Assembly (NCBI GenBank): GCA_046297495.1
Contig: JBKBIP010000008.1
Span: forward strand, 62,001-126,000
Direction: 5' to 3'
Length of the DNA stretch: 64,000 bases
DNA from: JBKBIP01 sp046297495
GTDB taxonomy: Bacteria; Planctomycetota; Planctomycetia; Gemmatales; Gemmataceae
Shown: in pieces, positions 50,462 through 58,747 of the stretch
How positions within the stretch are numbered: position 1 is the first letter of the stretch
Layout: the number at the start of each line of letters is the position of its first letter
Translations under genes and position numbers: made by a program
Notes under the pieces: generated by a model
The model's input: only the letters and a program-made list of their open reading frames with translations
Databases searched by the model: none
What the model was told of the DNA's origin: nothing

Positions 50462-50519
50462 TCCGAGCCACGACCATCAGGGAGCGGTTCGTTCGGCTCC
50501 CTGACGGTTGCGGCTCGGA
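50462..50519. repeat. Family B inverted repeat
   Basis: Arms TCCGAGCCACGACCATCAGG and its near-complement CCTGACGGTTGCGGCTCGGA. It lies just upstream of gltX. Reading frames through it on the minus strand give the peptide LPDGRGSD, a hallmark of wrongly called small ORFs. Confidence 0.7.
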
Positions 50520-50567
50520 GTTTCTTTCTTGCCGATATTTTCTCGCCACCAACCCACATGGAGACTC

Positions 50568-52118
50568 ATGGCACGCACTCGTTTTGCTCCTAGCCCCACC
50601 GGATACCTGCACATTGGCGGCGTGCGGACGGCCTTGTTCAATTGGCTGTTCGCGCGGCGGCACGGCGGCCAGTTCATCTTGCGCATCGATGACACCGACC
50701 AGCAACGCAACGTGGCCGAGGCGCTGGCCCCGATCCTGCACGGCTTGCGCTGGCTGGGGATCGAGTGGGATGAAGGGGCGGACGTCGGCGGCCCCCACGG
50801 CCCCTATTACCAGTCGCAAAAACTGGAACGCTACCAAGCGGCGGTGCGAACGCTTTTGGACAAGGGCTTGGCCTATTATGACTACGCCACGCCAGAGGAA
50901 ATCCAGGCCGAGCGCGCGGCCGCCGAGAAAGAGAAACGATTATTTCTCTATAGCCGCCAATGGCTGGCCGAGACGCCAGCCCAGCGGACCCAGTTCGAGG
51001 CCGAGGGGCGGCAGTGCGTCGTCCGTCTGAAGATGCCGCGCGCGGGGACCTGCCGATTCTTCGATCACGTGCGCGGCGCCGTGTCGGTCGAGTGGGCCAG
51101 TGAGCAAGATCATGTCATTCAACGCGCCGATGGGACATGCTTGTATCATCTGGCCAGCGTTGTTGATGACTTCGACATGAAAATCACGCACGTCATCCGG
51201 GCGGCGGAGCATCTGTCGAACACTCCTCGGCAAATCTTCATCGCCCAGGGTTTGGGCTATGAGCTGCCGCAATACGCCCATCTGCCGTTCGTCGCCGAGC
51301 CGGGCAGCCAGAATAAGCTCAGCAAGCGCAAGATCGCCCAGTACCTGAAGAACCCCGATTTCAAGAAGGTGTTCGACCACGGCGCCGCCATCGCCCAGAA
51401 GATCGGTCTGGCCACGGCGGCGGATGTCTTCAACCCGGTCATCGTCGATTTCTACGAACAAGTCGGCTATCTCCCCGATGCCATCGTCAACTACCTGCTG
51501 CTGCTCGGCTGGTCGCTCGATGACAAAACAGAGACATTTTCCAGGGAGGAGATGATCCGCCATTTCTCGCTGGAGCGGGTCAACAAAGCGCCAGCCAGCT
51601 TCGATCCGGGGAAGCTCGTCGCTTTCCAAGAACGCTACATGAAGGAAGTGCCGCTCGACCGGAAAGTAGCGTTGGTGCTACCGTACTTGCGGCGGGCCAA
51701 GCTCGAAGCCAGCGAAGATCAGGTGCGGCAGATCGTGGCGGCGGCGGGGGACCGGATCAAGGTGGCGGGGGACATTCTCGATTACGACGACTTCTTCGTC
51801 GCCGACGAGCACTTGTCTTATGATGACAAGGCATTCGACAAGCGCATCCGCAAGCCGGCGGAGGCGGCCCTTTTGCTGCGTAAGTTCGGGGAGCGGCTGG
51901 CCCAGGCGCCGGCCTTCGACGCCGCGGCGCTGGAACAAGCGCTCCATGACTTCACGCAGGCCGAGGGGATTCAGATTGGCCAGATCATCCACGCCCTGCG
52001 CGTGGCCGTCACCGGCAAGGGAGTCGGTTTCGGCCTGTTCGAGACGCTGGCCATTCTCGGCCAGGAGCGCTGCTTGGCGCGCATCGAGCAGGCGCTGCGG
52101 CGGCTGGAAGAAGCGTGA
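50568..52118 (+). CDS. gltX: Glutamyl-tRNA synthetase
   Basis: A 516-residue class I aminoacyl-tRNA synthetase. MARTRFAPSPTGYLHIGG holds the HIGH-class motif; RIDDTDQQRN is typical; NKLSKRKIAQYLKN is the KMSKS-class motif. It charges tRNA-Glu with glutamate in the cytoplasm; in bacteria lacking glutaminyl-tRNA synthetase it also makes Glu-tRNA-Gln. ATG 50568 was chosen from the family start; GGAG lies four bases before it. The family B repeat upstream is untranslated. Confidence 0.96.
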   Translation: MARTRFAPSPTGYLHIGGVRTALFNWLFARRHGGQFILRIDDTDQQRNVAEALAPILHGLRWLGIEWDEGADVGGPHGPYYQSQKLERYQAAVRTLLDKGLAYYDYATPEEIQAERAAAEKEKRLFLYSRQWLAETPAQRTQFEAEGRQCVVRLKMPRAGTCRFFDHVRGAVSVEWASEQDHVIQRADGTCLYHLASVVDDFDMKITHVIRAAEHLSNTPRQIFIAQGLGYELPQYAHLPFVAEPGSQNKLSKRKIAQYLKNPDFKKVFDHGAAIAQKIGLATAADVFNPVIVDFYEQVGYLPDAIVNYLLLLGWSLDDKTETFSREEMIRHFSLERVNKAPASFDPGKLVAFQERYMKEVPLDRKVALVLPYLRRAKLEASEDQVRQIVAAAGDRIKVAGDILDYDDFFVADEHLSYDDKAFDKRIRKPAEAALLLRKFGERLAQAPAFDAAALEQALHDFTQAEGIQIGQIIHALRVAVTGKGVGFGLFETLAILGQERCLARIEQALRRLEEA

Positions 52119-52223
52119 GGGAAAATGGCCCACAGAGCGGAGGCGGCACGGATTGCCTGCCCGATGGAACACGGTAAGCTAACGCCGTGATAATCGGGGC
52201 ATGCAATCCGTGGGCGATGGGGT

Positions 52224-53285
52224 TCACATCGGATTGGTCAAATCCCACAGCTTCACCGTTTGATCGGCGCTGACCGAGGCTAGGCGCGTGCCTTGAACCA
52301 AAAAGACCACGTCTTGCACCCAGGATTGATGTCCTTCGAGTGTCTTGAGCGCTTGGCCATTGGCGGGGTTCCACAGTCGGACGGTGCGGTCCTTGCTGCC
52401 GGACACGAGCACGGCGCCGCCGGGATGAAAGACCAAGCTGGTGATGGTTCCGGTGTGGCCGGGGATGGGGCGGATGATCTTGCCGTCGGCGGGGTTGACC
52501 AAGTAAATGACGGCGTTGCTGCCGCCGAGTGCCAGCGTCTTGCCATCGGGGCTGAAGGCCAAGGCCCACACGGGATTGGGGGGCGGCGCCGGCTGGTTGG
52601 CGGCGGGGGGCGGTTGGGACGGGAACTCACGCGGCTGGCCGCCGGAGACGTTCCAGAGCCGCACCAAGCCATCGTAGCCGCCGGAGGCCAATGTCTGACC
52701 ATCGGGGCTGAAGGCCAAAGCTAAGGCCCAATCCGTTTGTCCTGAGAGCTTGGCCTTTTCCTTGCCCGTGGCGACATCCCAAAGATAAATCAGTGACTCA
52801 TCACCACCGCCAGCCACGGTTTGATGATCGGGGGACATGGCCAGCGCGCGGATGATGCCGGGAGTGGTCACGGTGGCCACCGGCTTGCCTTCGGGCATCT
52901 CCCAGAAGATCACCTTGCGGTCGGCGCCAGCCGACACCAGCACCGGCCCCCCGTTCCAGGCCAAGGCGGTGATGGTGCCTTGGTGTCCCTTCAGGACGTT
53001 GGGAGTGCCGTCGCCGACGCGCACTCCCATGACGACCCCTTTGTCCCAATACGGGATGACGCTTTGCAGACAGCCGGCGGCCAGGATGCCCGCTTCCTCG
53101 TTATAGACCACGGCTTGCCCCGCGCCCCCCAGCCCTTCGATGGTCTGCCCCAGCCGCGCCTGGGCGGGGTTGATGGGGGGCGCCGGCGGCTTGTCCGGCT
53201 GCTGGGCCGCCAGGGGTTGGTTGAAAAGCATAACGAGAATGCTGGCCGCCGCCGCGTGAGGCGTGAGGTATTTGCGGATTCTCAT
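52224..53285 (-). CDS. Secreted WD40-repeat protein
   Basis: A 353-residue exported protein with signal MRIRKYLTPHAAAASILVML to about residue 27. Seven-bladed propeller layout is likely: repeats such as TALAWNGGPVLVSAGADRKV, ALAFSPDGQTLASGGYDGLV and SLVFHPGGAVLVSGSKDRTV with terminal WD or WN. A Pro-rich insert (PPPAANQPAPPPNP) breaks the fifth repeat. Probably a protein-binding scaffold in the periplasm. AAGGAG lies before the ATG. Apparently a single gene. Confidence 0.9.
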   Translation of the reverse strand: MRIRKYLTPHAAAASILVMLFNQPLAAQQPDKPPAPPINPAQARLGQTIEGLGGAGQAVVYNEEAGILAAGCLQSVIPYWDKGVVMGVRVGDGTPNVLKGHQGTITALAWNGGPVLVSAGADRKVIFWEMPEGKPVATVTTPGIIRALAMSPDHQTVAGGGDESLIYLWDVATGKEKAKLSGQTDWALALAFSPDGQTLASGGYDGLVRLWNVSGGQPREFPSQPPPAANQPAPPPNPVWALAFSPDGKTLALGGSNAVIYLVNPADGKIIRPIPGHTGTITSLVFHPGGAVLVSGSKDRTVRLWNPANGQALKTLEGHQSWVQDVVFLVQGTRLASVSADQTVKLWDLTNPM

Positions 53286-53311
53286 GGCTGCTCCTTGTCA
53301 TGTCATGGGAA

Positions 53312-53361
53312 GATGGATCGTTTCGCGCGGGGAAGCGAAAGCCGGCGCGAAACGATCCATC
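53312..53361. repeat. Family A palindromic repeat (perfect 17-bp arms)
   Basis: Arms GATGGATCGTTTCGCGC (53312-53328) and GCGCGAAACGATCCATC (53345-53361) are exactly complementary with a 16-base spacer. This is the best copy of the family; it lies between the WD40 gene start and the first cyclophilin's stop. Confidence 0.9.
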
Positions 53362-53404
53362 AAGGATGGTTGAGAACCGTTTGTGAACATCTTTTCCAGA
53401 ACGA

Positions 53405-53992
53405 TCATTCCACCCGGCGGATCGATTCGACGACCACATCCGCCACGGGAACGTCGTCATGGGGAATTTCCACGATCTCTCCCTCGACCAAGCGTAGCTC
53501 GGTTTTCTCGCCGGTCTTGACCTTGGCGATCTTATCCACCACGTCCATGCCGTCGATGACCTTGCCGAAGACAGCGTATTTGTTGGCGTCGAGCGCGTCG
53601 TTGTCCACCAAGTTGATGTAAAATTGCGACGTGGCGCTGTTGAGCGCCTGACCACGGGCCATGGCGATGGTGCCGCGCCGATTGCGCAGGCCGTTGCCCG
53701 ATTCGTTCTGGATCGGGTCCTTCGGTTTCCGGTAGCGCAGGTTGGGCCGAAAGCCGCCCCCCTGAACCATGAAGCCGGGAATCACGCGATGGAAGATGGT
53801 GCCATCGTAGAATTGATCATCCACGTAGCCGAGAAAATTCTTGGTGCTGACCGGGGCCTTGTCCGCGTCCAATTCCACCTTGATGTCTCCCAAGGACGTC
53901 TTCATGACCACGACCGGATTCTTGGCCTCCGCCGGCGCGGGCCAGACGGCCAGCACCACGCCGGCAAGGATCAGCAATACAAAGTGTCGCAC
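53405..53992 (-). CDS. Secreted cyclophilin-type peptidyl-prolyl isomerase
   Basis: A 195-residue exported cyclophilin. Signal MRHFVLLILAGVVLAVWPAPAEA; catalytic region FYDGTIFHRVIPGFMVQGGG and later RGTIAMARGQALNSATSQFYINLVDND. It starts at GTG 53992 with AAGGAGG upstream. It should speed proline isomerisation in folding periplasmic proteins. It is one of three tandem minus-strand cyclophilins of different predicted location. Confidence 0.9.
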   Translation of the reverse strand: MRHFVLLILAGVVLAVWPAPAEAKNPVVVMKTSLGDIKVELDADKAPVSTKNFLGYVDDQFYDGTIFHRVIPGFMVQGGGFRPNLRYRKPKDPIQNESGNGLRNRRGTIAMARGQALNSATSQFYINLVDNDALDANKYAVFGKVIDGMDVVDKIAKVKTGEKTELRLVEGEIVEIPHDDVPVADVVVESIRRVE

Positions 53993-54051
53993 GAAGGACC
54001 TCCTTCATCGTTGAGCAGTCCGAGTTTAGCGGGCGAACCATAGGCGCGCCA

Positions 54052-54555
54052 CTACCCCTCCGCCCGGCGGATGGATTGGATAACGACATCGGCAAGTGGC
54101 ACGTTTTGATGCGCCCCCTGGTTGCCGGTGCGGACGGCTTTGATCTTGTCCACCACGTCCATGCCGCTCGTCACCTTGCCGAAGACGCAGTAGCCGACGC
54201 CGTCCTGGCTCTGATTCTTGTCGAGGAAATCGTTGTCCATGACATTGATGAAAAATTGGGCGGTGGCGCTGTCGGGGACGTTGGTGCGCGCCATGGCCAA
54301 GGTGCCACGCTGATTCGACAGGCCGTTGCTCGATTCGTTCTGGATGGGGGTCTTGGTGGGCTTCTGTTTCAAGCCCGGCTCGAAGCCGCCCCCCTGGATC
54401 ATGAAATTGGGGATGACGCGGTGGAACACCGTGCCATCATAAAACTGCTCATCGACATAGCCGAGGAAATTGCGCACCGTGATCGGCGCTTGCTCCTCGA
54501 ACAATTCGATGGTCACGGTGCCCAGCGAGGTAGTCATGACAACGGTTGGATTCAT
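54052..54555 (-). CDS. Cytoplasmic cyclophilin-type peptidyl-prolyl isomerase
   Basis: A 167-residue cyclophilin without signal peptide. FYDGTVFHRVIPNFMIQGGG and QRGTLAMARTNVPDSATAQFFINVMDND carry the active-site Arg, Phe, Gln and His. ATG 54555 (MNPTVVM) was chosen because AAGGA is eight bases upstream and the family begins there; ten codons of open frame precede it. Member of a three-cyclophilin cluster. Confidence 0.92.
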   Translation of the reverse strand: MNPTVVMTTSLGTVTIELFEEQAPITVRNFLGYVDEQFYDGTVFHRVIPNFMIQGGGFEPGLKQKPTKTPIQNESSNGLSNQRGTLAMARTNVPDSATAQFFINVMDNDFLDKNQSQDGVGYCVFGKVTSGMDVVDKIKAVRTGNQGAHQNVPLADVVIQSIRRAEG

Positions 54556-54595
54556 GGGATCATTCCTTTGTAATAAGTGTGTCACGGATGGCGCG

Positions 54596-55243
54596 TTAAT
54601 TCAGCCGTTTGGCTGATTCAATGATGACTTGCTCCAGGGGAATCTTTTCCATTTCCCGACCTTGGATGTTGATGTCGGCGGTCGGTACGTCCTTGATCGC
54701 GTCCACGACATCCATGCCATCGATGACCTTGCCGAAAACGCAGTAGCCGAACCCATCCGGGCTTTTTTGCTTGTCGAGAAAATCGTTATCCACCACGTTG
54801 ATGAAGAACTGGGCCGTGGCGCTGTCGGGGTCCGGCGTGCGGGCCATGGCCAGGGTGCCGCGCTGGTTCAATAGGCCGTTCGCCGCTTCATTCGGGATCG
54901 GCTCCCGGGTCGGCTTCTCGACCAGCTTGGTGTTGAAGCCCCCGCCTTGGATCATGAAGGTGGGAATGACGCGGTGAAAGATGGTGCCGTCGTAGTGTTG
55001 GTTGTCCACATATGTCAGGAAATTCTTCACCGTGATCGGCGCCTTGTCGGGGTACAGCTCGACGACAATCGGCCCGACGTTGGTTTGCAGCAGTACCAGG
55101 GGATTGTCCGGCGAGCTGGCGGCGGTGGTGGAATACGCGGTGCGGATCGGCCATTTGTGCGTGCTGGTCGTCTGGGTCGAGCCGCACGCCGGCAGACTCA
55201 GCAAACCCCCGGCGAAGAGGACAGTAAATAGACAGCGAATCAT
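54596..55243 (-). CDS. Lipoprotein cyclophilin-type peptidyl-prolyl isomerase
   Basis: A 215-residue cyclophilin. The N-terminus MIRCLFTVLFAGGLLSLPAC ends in a lipobox, so the mature protein should be lipid-anchored. A 35-residue Ser/Thr-rich linker precedes the catalytic domain with HYDGTIFHRVIPTFMIQGGG and QRGTLAMARTPDPDSATAQF. Start at ATG 55243, with AGGAAACGAG upstream. It heads the tandem of three cyclophilins. Confidence 0.9.
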   Translation of the reverse strand: MIRCLFTVLFAGGLLSLPACGSTQTTSTHKWPIRTAYSTTAASSPDNPLVLLQTNVGPIVVELYPDKAPITVKNFLTYVDNQHYDGTIFHRVIPTFMIQGGGFNTKLVEKPTREPIPNEAANGLLNQRGTLAMARTPDPDSATAQFFINVVDNDFLDKQKSPDGFGYCVFGKVIDGMDVVDAIKDVPTADINIQGREMEKIPLEQVIIESAKRLN

Positions 55244-55356
55244 GATAACTCGTTTCCTGAAGATGATGGCGATCACCATGCGGGGCCAGGCGAAACGTCT
55301 TTCCGAGAAGTATAGCAAACCGGAGCCGGGATGCCAAAGCTCTGAAAATCAGACAA

Positions 55357-55445
55357 GAAAAAGGGGACGCGACTCGTATTTGCTGATGGAGAGTGGATCG
55401 TGGCGGAATCGGATAACCAGCAAAATCGAGTCGCGTCCCCTTTTT
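55357..55445. repeat. Family C element (single-copy arms)
   Basis: Arms GAAAAAGGGGACGCGACTCG...GCT (55357-55384) and AGCAAAATCGAGTCGCGTCC...TTT (55419-55445) around a 34-base core that matches the reverse complement of the core at 32574-32608. It lies in the divergent spacer between the lipoprotein cyclophilin and the broken DUF1501 gene. Confidence 0.85.
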
Positions 55446-55516
55446 GGCTCTTTCCTGGCCCACTCCACCATGATATGCTACAGTCCACCTAAGATAGGTG
55501 TTGAGGAGGAACGATC

Positions 55517-56195
55517 ATGAAACACTGGAACGGGAATCAATCCCATCAACCCCCCGTGGCATGGAGTTTTTTGAACCGCCGCGATGTCCTCCGCGTCGGT
55601 TCGTTGAGCGTGGCCGGCGCGCTGCTCCCGTTCCGCGAACCCCAAACCGCCGCCGCGCCACGTCCAGGGCGTGCCCGCTCGGTCATCGTGTTGTGGCTGG
55701 CCGGCGGCGTGACGCACATCGATTCGTTCGATCCCAAGCCCGACGCCCCCGCCGAGATTCGCGGCACGCTCAGCGCCCTCGAAACCACCGTGCCCGGCAT
55801 CCGGTTTTGTGAAACCATGCCTCGCCTGGCCGAACAAGCCCGGCATCTCGCCGTTATTCGTAGTTTCTCCCACGACAGCAACGACCATTTTCTCAGCCAG
55901 GCCCGCGCGTTGTCGGGGCGACGTGTTTCTCCCGCCCAGATCACGACCGAACCGAACATCGGCGCGCTGGTGTACCGGGTGCTGGGCGGGCGCGGCGGTC
56001 TGCCCGGCTACATCGCCGTTCCCGGCCGACGTCCAAGCCGCCTTCCCCACGACGCGCCCCCACGGTCCCACCGATGTCGCCGCCACCATCTACCAGGCCC
56101 TTGGCATCGATCCAGAAACGATTCTGTACGACCGCCAGAACCGCCCGTACCACGTATGGCCCGAAGGAGAACCCATCTCCGGCGTGCTGGGCTAG
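55517..56195 (+). pseudogene. DUF1501 gene with internal deletion and frameshift
   Basis: The first 165 codons encode a normal DUF1501 start: twin-arginine signal (FLNRRDVLRVGSLSVAGALL), VIVLWLAGGVTHIDSFDPKP, GTLSALETTVPGIRFCETMP and SFSHDSNDHFLSQARALSG. At about 56025-56035 the frame changes and the DUF1501 end continues in another frame (FPTTRPHGPTDVAATIYQALGIDPE to EGEPISGVLG, stop at 56195). Normal proteins have about 430-480 residues; about 250 central residues are missing. A protein read from the ATG would run on in the wrong frame to 56275. Sequencing error could explain the shift but not the missing segment. GAGGAGGAACG lies upstream of the ATG. Confidence 0.8.
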
Positions 56196-56245
56196 AGCCA
56201 TTCGCCGGGGGCAAAGCGCGAGCTTCTCATTCCCTGATAAGCAAC

Positions 56246-56311
56246 GGCAAGCGGGGGGCGTTAGCCCTCCGGTAATGCGCTTCACCGGAGAGCTGACACC
56301 CCCCGCTTGCC
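56246..56311. repeat. Family D inverted repeat
   Basis: Arms GGCAAGCGGGGGGCGTTAGC...CCGGT (56246-56273) and ACCGGAGAGCTGACACCC...GCC (56284-56311), about 28 bp with few mismatches. It lies after the broken DUF1501 gene and before the hydrolase gene. Confidence 0.8.
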
Positions 56312-56350
56312 GGTTAACTATGCCAACAGCCTTTACGAAAAGGTACTTGC

Positions 56351-58345
56351 ATGAAGCGTTTTTCCATCGTCTGCGTTGTTGTCATATCAGCGTCGCTATG
56401 GGCCGGGTTGCCGGCCCAGGATTTCGCGCCACCGCCAGCGCTGAAGCTGGAAGCGGGCCAGTTCCAGGAAATCCAGGCCAAGACCGCCAGATTGGACAAG
56501 ATGCTGACCGCTTTACGGCGGCAAGGGTTGCGCGATCCGCTGTTGGCCGATGTGGAGGTCTATCACAAGGCGGCGGTCTGGATCAGCCGGCATAATGAGT
56601 TTTACACCAAGGAAACCGCCGATTGGACGTTGGCCGTGCTCGATCGCGGTTTGTTGCGCGCCAGTCAGCTGGCCCAGGGGGAGGCCCCCTGGTTGCAGCA
56701 CACTGGCTACGACGTGGCACGGGCCTATCGGTCACGCGTGGATGGCTCGGTGCAACCCTATGCCGTCACCTTGCCCGCTGATTACGGCAAGGACCCGCGC
56801 CGGAAATGGCGGCTCGATGTCGTGCTGCATGGTCGGGACAAGACGTTGACCGAAGTGAAGTTCCTGCACCAGCACAACGGCGACCGCGCGGCTGCCAAGG
56901 GGCAACCCTATGTCCGCCTGGACATCTTTGGCCGAACCAACAACGCCTATCGCTGGGCGGGGGAAACCGACGTCTTCGAGGCCCTGGACAACTTCTTGAC
57001 CGTCGAGAAAGTTCTGGGCCGGGATTGGATCGACCCGCGCCGCGTCGTGCTGCGTGGCTTCTCAATGGGAGGAGCCGGCACCTGGCACCTGGGCTTGCAC
57101 CATCCGGCGGAATGGTGCGTGCTCGGTCCCGGCGCCGGCTTCACCACTACGCGCGGCTACGTCAAGGGACTGCCCAACCCGCTGCCGCCGTATCAGGAAG
57201 CGTGCCTACGCATCTATGACGCCGTCGATTACGCGGAGAATGTCGCCAACGTGCCGGTGGTGGCCTACAGCGGCGACCAAGACCCCCAGATGCAAGCCGC
57301 TGTCAACATCGAAAATCGGCTCAAGGACACCGACTGGCGCATCACCCATCTGATCGCCCCCGGCCTGGGACACAGCTTCCCCCCCGAATGGCAGCGGAAG
57401 GCCGAGCAGCAATACGCCCGCTTCGCCGATCCGGGACGGGCGGAATATCCGCTTCAGGTCCGGTTCGTGACCTACACCTTGAAATACCCCCGTTGCGACT
57501 GGGTCGAGCTGGTCGGTTTGGATCGGCATTATGACAAAGCAGTCGTCGATGCCCGCCGCGTGCCGGACGGCTACACGGTGACAACCCAGAACGTCAATGC
57601 CTTGCGGATCGACGTGGAAGGGGGAGACCCACGAACGCAAGCCGTGACGATTGATGATCAAACCATCCAGGCACGCCCCTATGTCAATCCACAAGGGGGC
57701 GCCTCGATCTATTTGCAGCGCGTTGCGGGCCAGTGGCGCACGACCTTGCCGCAGAAGCTCCAGATCGACCAACTGCGCCGGCCGCGCAAGGTCCACGGTT
57801 TGACCGGCCCCATCGACGACGCTTTCACCGAACCCTTCCTGTGCGTGCGCGGCACCGGCCAGCCCTGGCACGAAGCCGTCCAGCGCCACGCCGAGGCCAA
57901 CCTGAAACGCTTCCAGGACGAATGGAGCAAGTACCTGCGCGGCGACTTGCCCGTGAAGGATGACGTGGACGTGACCGAAGAGGACATCAACACGAAGCAT
58001 TTGATCCTGTTCGGCGATCCTGGCTCCAATGCCTTGCTGGCCCATGTCATCGACCGGCTGCCGCCGCGCTGGACGCGCGAACATATCACCCTCAATGGCA
58101 AGCAGGTGTCCGCCAAGGACCATGTGCCGGCGCTGATCTATCCCAGTCCCCTATCGGCCCGCTATGTCGTCCTCAACTCCGGGCACACGTTCCATGCCGA
58201 GGATTTCATCGGCACCAACGCCCTGCTCTATCCCCGGCTGGGCGACTTCGCGCTCTTGCGATTAGCGCCTACCGCTGATGACCCGCTGGCCGTTGAGGTT
58301 GTCACCGCCGGTCTGTTCGACGATGAGTGGCAGCTGCCGAAATAG
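56351..58345 (+). CDS. Large secreted alpha/beta hydrolase (prolyl-oligopeptidase-like)
   Basis: A 664-residue exported protein. Signal MKRFSIVCVVVISASLWAGLPA; a helical N-terminal region of about 170 residues; then an alpha/beta hydrolase with nucleophile S238 in GFSMGGAGTW, probable acid in YSGDQDP and base in APGLGHSFP. The remaining 250 residues are mixed beta (RTVTYTLKYP-type strands onward) with a final HTFHAEDF. Such enzymes in this phylum are usually peptidases or esterases of unknown target. The gene stands alone between family D and family B repeats. AGGTACTTGC precedes the ATG; no strong site. Confidence 0.8.
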   Translation: MKRFSIVCVVVISASLWAGLPAQDFAPPPALKLEAGQFQEIQAKTARLDKMLTALRRQGLRDPLLADVEVYHKAAVWISRHNEFYTKETADWTLAVLDRGLLRASQLAQGEAPWLQHTGYDVARAYRSRVDGSVQPYAVTLPADYGKDPRRKWRLDVVLHGRDKTLTEVKFLHQHNGDRAAAKGQPYVRLDIFGRTNNAYRWAGETDVFEALDNFLTVEKVLGRDWIDPRRVVLRGFSMGGAGTWHLGLHHPAEWCVLGPGAGFTTTRGYVKGLPNPLPPYQEACLRIYDAVDYAENVANVPVVAYSGDQDPQMQAAVNIENRLKDTDWRITHLIAPGLGHSFPPEWQRKAEQQYARFADPGRAEYPLQVRFVTYTLKYPRCDWVELVGLDRHYDKAVVDARRVPDGYTVTTQNVNALRIDVEGGDPRTQAVTIDDQTIQARPYVNPQGGASIYLQRVAGQWRTTLPQKLQIDQLRRPRKVHGLTGPIDDAFTEPFLCVRGTGQPWHEAVQRHAEANLKRFQDEWSKYLRGDLPVKDDVDVTEEDINTKHLILFGDPGSNALLAHVIDRLPPRWTREHITLNGKQVSAKDHVPALIYPSPLSARYVVLNSGHTFHAEDFIGTNALLYPRLGDFALLRLAPTADDPLAVEVVTAGLFDDEWQLPK

Positions 58346-58359
58346 CGTGTTCATCCACC

Positions 58360-58423
58360 ATCCGAGCCGTGCTGATCCGGGAAGCGTCACGCTCCACCGC
58401 TCCCTGACGGTCGCGGCTCGGAT
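58360..58423. repeat. Family B inverted repeat (partial)
   Basis: ATCCGAGCCG at the left and CTCCCTGACGGTCGCGGCTC at the right; the left arm is degenerate after 10 bases. It follows the alpha/beta hydrolase gene. Confidence 0.6.
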
Positions 58424-58483
58424 AGTTTAAGGGCACTATTTCGATGGCGTTTTTTCACGTTCACGAACTTTTCATCAATCCCC

Positions 58484-58512
58484 TGGACATGCCTACATAA
58501 TCTGCTTATAAT
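58484..58512 (+). promoter_or_regulatory. Sigma-70-type promoter of EF-G gene
   Basis: TGGACA (58484-58489, 5 of 6 to TTGACA), spacer of 17 bases, TATAAT (58507-58512, 6 of 6). Transcription should start near 58519, leaving an untranslated leader of about 230 bases. It is the best-looking promoter in the window. Confidence 0.8.
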
Positions 58513-58747
58513 TTTACCTTCCAACCTTGCCGCGTTTTCGGGCGGCGGTTCGAGGAACAGGGACGCCTCTCCGGAAGCGCGTCAGCCGCTCTCCCTCATA
58601 TGCAGGTTCGTCGAACGCCATCCGTTCCGAACTGGGGGAAATCCCTGCTTGTCCGAATGAATGGAACGAACAGACCCTAACAGGCCAAAAGCGGTTTTCG
58701 GCGGGGGTCGGTTTCTAGTTTGAGGAGGCCATTGGTTCTCAACCATT

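Larger units (their letters stand above)
58346..58747. other. Intergenic region with family B repeat and the EF-G promoter and leader
   Basis: Holds a family B repeat (58360-58423), a well-spaced promoter (58484-58512) and a long leader of the EF-G gene (about 58519-58747). No coding frame is supported. Confidence 0.6.

Noticed and set aside
50236..50559. A small minus-strand frame upstream of gltX containing LPDGRGSD
   Set aside because: It runs through the family B repeat and into the DUF1080 gene start; no conserved protein.
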